From a virus: a stretch of 22,061 bases of DNA. The stretch lies in the IMG/VR virus record IMGVR_UViG_3300020122_000387, positions 1 through 22,061 of that record. One strand, given 5' to 3'. Under the pieces are notes generated by a model. That model saw nothing but the letters and a program-made list of their open reading frames with translations, did not search any database and was not told the DNA's origin. The number at the start of each line of letters is the position of its first letter. Positions within the stretch are counted from its first letter, which is position 1. The translations under genes were made by a program, and so were the position numbers. Shown here in pieces: positions 20,709 through 22,061 of this stretch.

Positions 20709-21494
20709 ATGGTAACTAACATACAGATAATAAGACATTGTTCGGATAGAAATATCCTCAGGCAATATGCTGTATGGTTACAAATGAAACAAGTATTTAA
20801 ACATTCATGCTTTTATAATGGTAATATATCTCATATCATAAAAACAACCGGCCTCTCCCGCAATACGGTAAAAAAATATATTAACTTTTATATTGAGAAT
20901 GGTTGGGCTAGGGAGCATGGAAATAACATTACACTCATATCACAACATAAATTAAAGAAGCTATTAAAAATTACATTAATGAGAAACATAAATATTTCTC
21001 ACCTTGATCATTCTTCAACATCAAAAACAATTACATTATTAAATTACCTTTTATTTAAATTCAAGCACGATCAGTTTCAGTACTTGAGGGAAATGTCATC
21101 CGATCTAATCAATCCTAATGGGTCAAAAGCATTACAACGTCATAAAGCAGCCGTTCGCTTCTTTAAGGAAAGTAATTCCAAGCCTATCTTAGATGAAAGT
21201 GATGACACTTATAACCCTTCAGTATTTACCATTGCACGAACTATTAATAAAAGTATTGCTTCAGCATCCAGGTTAACAAAAAATCTCGCTGATTTAAAAC
21301 TAATTACTGTTAAGGAGAACAAAAAAGTTGTATCTCCTGAGCGTAAAAGCAGATCGCGATTTAATCATGGTACTACTACTAAACATCAAACATTCAGAAA
21401 GTCTATTCCTTTCTCAAGAATAGACCAACAAAGTGTTAGAATATTTAATCAGTCATTTATAATTCAATACCGAAACTGCTATGTTTTCAATTAA
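20709..21494 (+). CDS. Protein with two helix-turn-helix segments; regulator or initiator
   Basis: 261 aa from the ATG at 20709; a TTG at 20664 would add 15 residues, but it lies in the structured leader. Residues about 40-72 (ISHIIKTTGLSRNTVKKYIN, then a wing-like FYIENGWAREHGNNITLI) form a winged helix. A second likely HTH is at about 170-203 (PSVFTIARTINKSIASASRL, then TKNLADLKLITVKEN). The C-terminal 50 residues are basic (ERKSRSRFNHGTTTKHQTFR). It is the only rightward gene and stands opposite the main leftward block, with palindromes and a leader upstream, so a regulatory or replication-initiator role is likely but not proven. Confidence 0.7.
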   Translation: MVTNIQIIRHCSDRNILRQYAVWLQMKQVFKHSCFYNGNISHIIKTTGLSRNTVKKYINFYIENGWAREHGNNITLISQHKLKKLLKITLMRNINISHLDHSSTSKTITLLNYLLFKFKHDQFQYLREMSSDLINPNGSKALQRHKAAVRFFKESNSKPILDESDDTYNPSVFTIARTINKSIASASRLTKNLADLKLITVKENKKVVSPERKSRSRFNHGTTTKHQTFRKSIPFSRIDQQSVRIFNQSFIIQYRNCYVFN

Positions 21495-21620
21495 TACAGA
21501 ACATACTGTCAAAAAGTGTAAACCTCTTCAATCCTTGAATTATTCCTACGTGTATGTGTGTATGCGGGATACCATTAGATGCTAAAAAAAAAATAAACTT
21601 TTAATTTAAAAAATAAAAAA

Positions 21621-21673
21621 GCATGAAAACAAATTCTAAAATAAATATAGGCGAATTAGTGAGCAGTGAAGTG
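21621..21673. repeat. Right arm of the 53-bp perfect inverted repeat
   Basis: Mirror of 20149-20201. Upstream is an A-rich stretch without a TAnnTTTG promoter, so this copy would depend on read-through from the 261-aa gene or be silent. The 128 nt between that gene and this arm show no terminator hairpin. Confidence 0.95.
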
Positions 21674-22061
21674 CGCAGTGAAGTGCGCAGTGAAGTGCGC
21701 AGTGAAGTGGAAAGTGAAGTGGAAAGTGAAGTGCGCAGTGAAGTGGGCAGGGAAGTGGGCAGTGAAGTGGAAAGTGAAGTGCGCAGTGAAGTGGGCAGTG
21801 AAGTGCGCAGTGAAGTGGAAAGTGAAGTGTTCAGTGAAGTGGGCAGTGAAGTGGGCAGTGAAGTGCGCAGTGAAGTGTTCAGTGAAGTGGGCAGTGAAGT
21901 GTTCAGTGAAGTGTTCAGTGAAGTGGGCAGTGAAGTGGGCAGTGAAGTGCGCAGGGAAGTGGGCAGTGAAGTGGAAAGTGAAGTGCGCAGTGAAGTGGGC
22001 AGTGAAGTGCGCAGTGAAGTGGAAAGTGAAGTGTTCAGTGAAGTGGGCAGTGAAGTGGGCA
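21623..22061 (+). CDS. Tetrapeptide (S-E-V-x) repeat protein, second copy (runs off the window)
   Basis: At least 146 codons; the 3' end is outside. The head is identical to the copy at 19732-20199. Thirty-three complete units are visible, using only four variable codons: CGC, GAA, GGC and TTC (R, E, G, F). Asp, Tyr and Ser units of the first copy are absent, and R-E-V occurs only twice. No own promoter is seen. It may be a donor (silent) cassette, a second expressed allele or an assembly consequence of the repeat. Confidence 0.7.
   Translation, partial: MKTNSKINIGELVSSEVRSEVRSEVRSEVESEVESEVRSEVGREVGSEVESEVRSEVGSEVRSEVESEVFSEVGSEVGSEVRSEVFSEVGSEVFSEVFSEVGSEVGSEVRREVGSEVESEVRSEVGSEVRSEVESEVFSEVGSEVG
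21665..22061 (+). repeat. 12-bp tandem array, at least 33 units, second copy
   Basis: Same unit and phase as 19750-20157 on the other strand, with a narrower codon set. The window ends inside a unit, so the true length is unknown. Confidence 0.95.

Noticed and set aside
20568-20765. 65-codon leftward frame across the leader of the 261-aa gene
   Set aside because: It is opposite a promoter-linked structured leader and the start of a better gene, with no leader of its own.
19750-22061. CRISPR array or diversity-generating retroelement
   Set aside because: Units are 12 bp without spacers, and no Cas or reverse transcriptase gene is in the window. Variation is not adenine-directed relative to a visible template repeat.
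1-22061. Stop-codon reassignment, as in some Bacteroidota phages
   Set aside because: Long genes such as dnaB, the integrase and the SF2 helicase are uninterrupted in the standard code, and no tRNA has a stop-reading anticodon.

Overview
The window looks like the early (replication and recombination) region of a temperate phage or prophage of a Bacteroidota host. The evidence is low G+C (about 30% by eye), almost no Shine-Dalgarno sites, several good Bacteroidota-type promoters (a -33 TTTG/TTGAC and a -7 TAnnTTTG), and a one-direction train of small overlapping phage genes. No capsid, tail, portal, terminase or lysis gene is visible, so any structural half lies outside.

Layout. Positions 1-20199 are transcribed leftward (minus strand). 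From the upstream (right) end the minus-strand genes are: a tetrapeptide-repeat protein (20199-19732), a DUF6745-like protein, a conserved phage protein, a 52-nt tRNA-like element, a small HTH protein, several small unknown genes, a DUF3268 zinc-ribbon protein, a 703-aa protein with a YfaP/DUF2135-like domain, and a three-gene tRNA cluster (Gln-TTG, Gln-CTG, Lys-CTT). Then comes the replication core: an SF2 helicase, a winged-helix loader-like protein, a DnaB replicative helicase, a conserved coiled-coil protein, two probable ssDNA-binding proteins with acidic tails, a NinB-like protein, an HTH protein, a RusA-like resolvase and a J-domain protein. The left end holds a higher-G+C insert with a HAD-type phosphatase, then a tyrosine recombinase, a GroES-like co-chaperonin, a conserved phage protein and a truncated GIY-YIG homing endonuclease. 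Several very small membrane or secreted proteins sit between replication genes, some joined by ATGA stop/start overlaps.

The right end is the most unusual part. Two genes with identical 17-codon starts (MKTNSKINIGELVSSEV) face away from each other and each runs into a 12-bp/4-residue array (S-E-V-x). One (34 repeats) is complete at 19732-20199. The other starts at 21623 and runs off the window end. Between them lie tandem palindromes, a promoter, a structured leader with two mutually exclusive helices, and a rightward gene for a protein with two helix-turn-helix segments. The x codon varies among a small set (GGC, CGC, GAA, TTC, GAC, TAC, AGC). The arrangement (one copy with its own promoter, one without, inverted) would suit recombination between the arrays or inversion of the segment between them; this is inference.

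How it may work together: the helicase, loader, SSB, recombination and resolvase genes form a self-sufficient replication and recombination module. The two near-identical promoters at 7756-7787 and 16699-16730 would start separate early transcripts under a common control. The integrase implies lysogeny or episome integration. The 261-aa regulator and its leader at the divergent control region are the likeliest place for a master switch or an initiation function.
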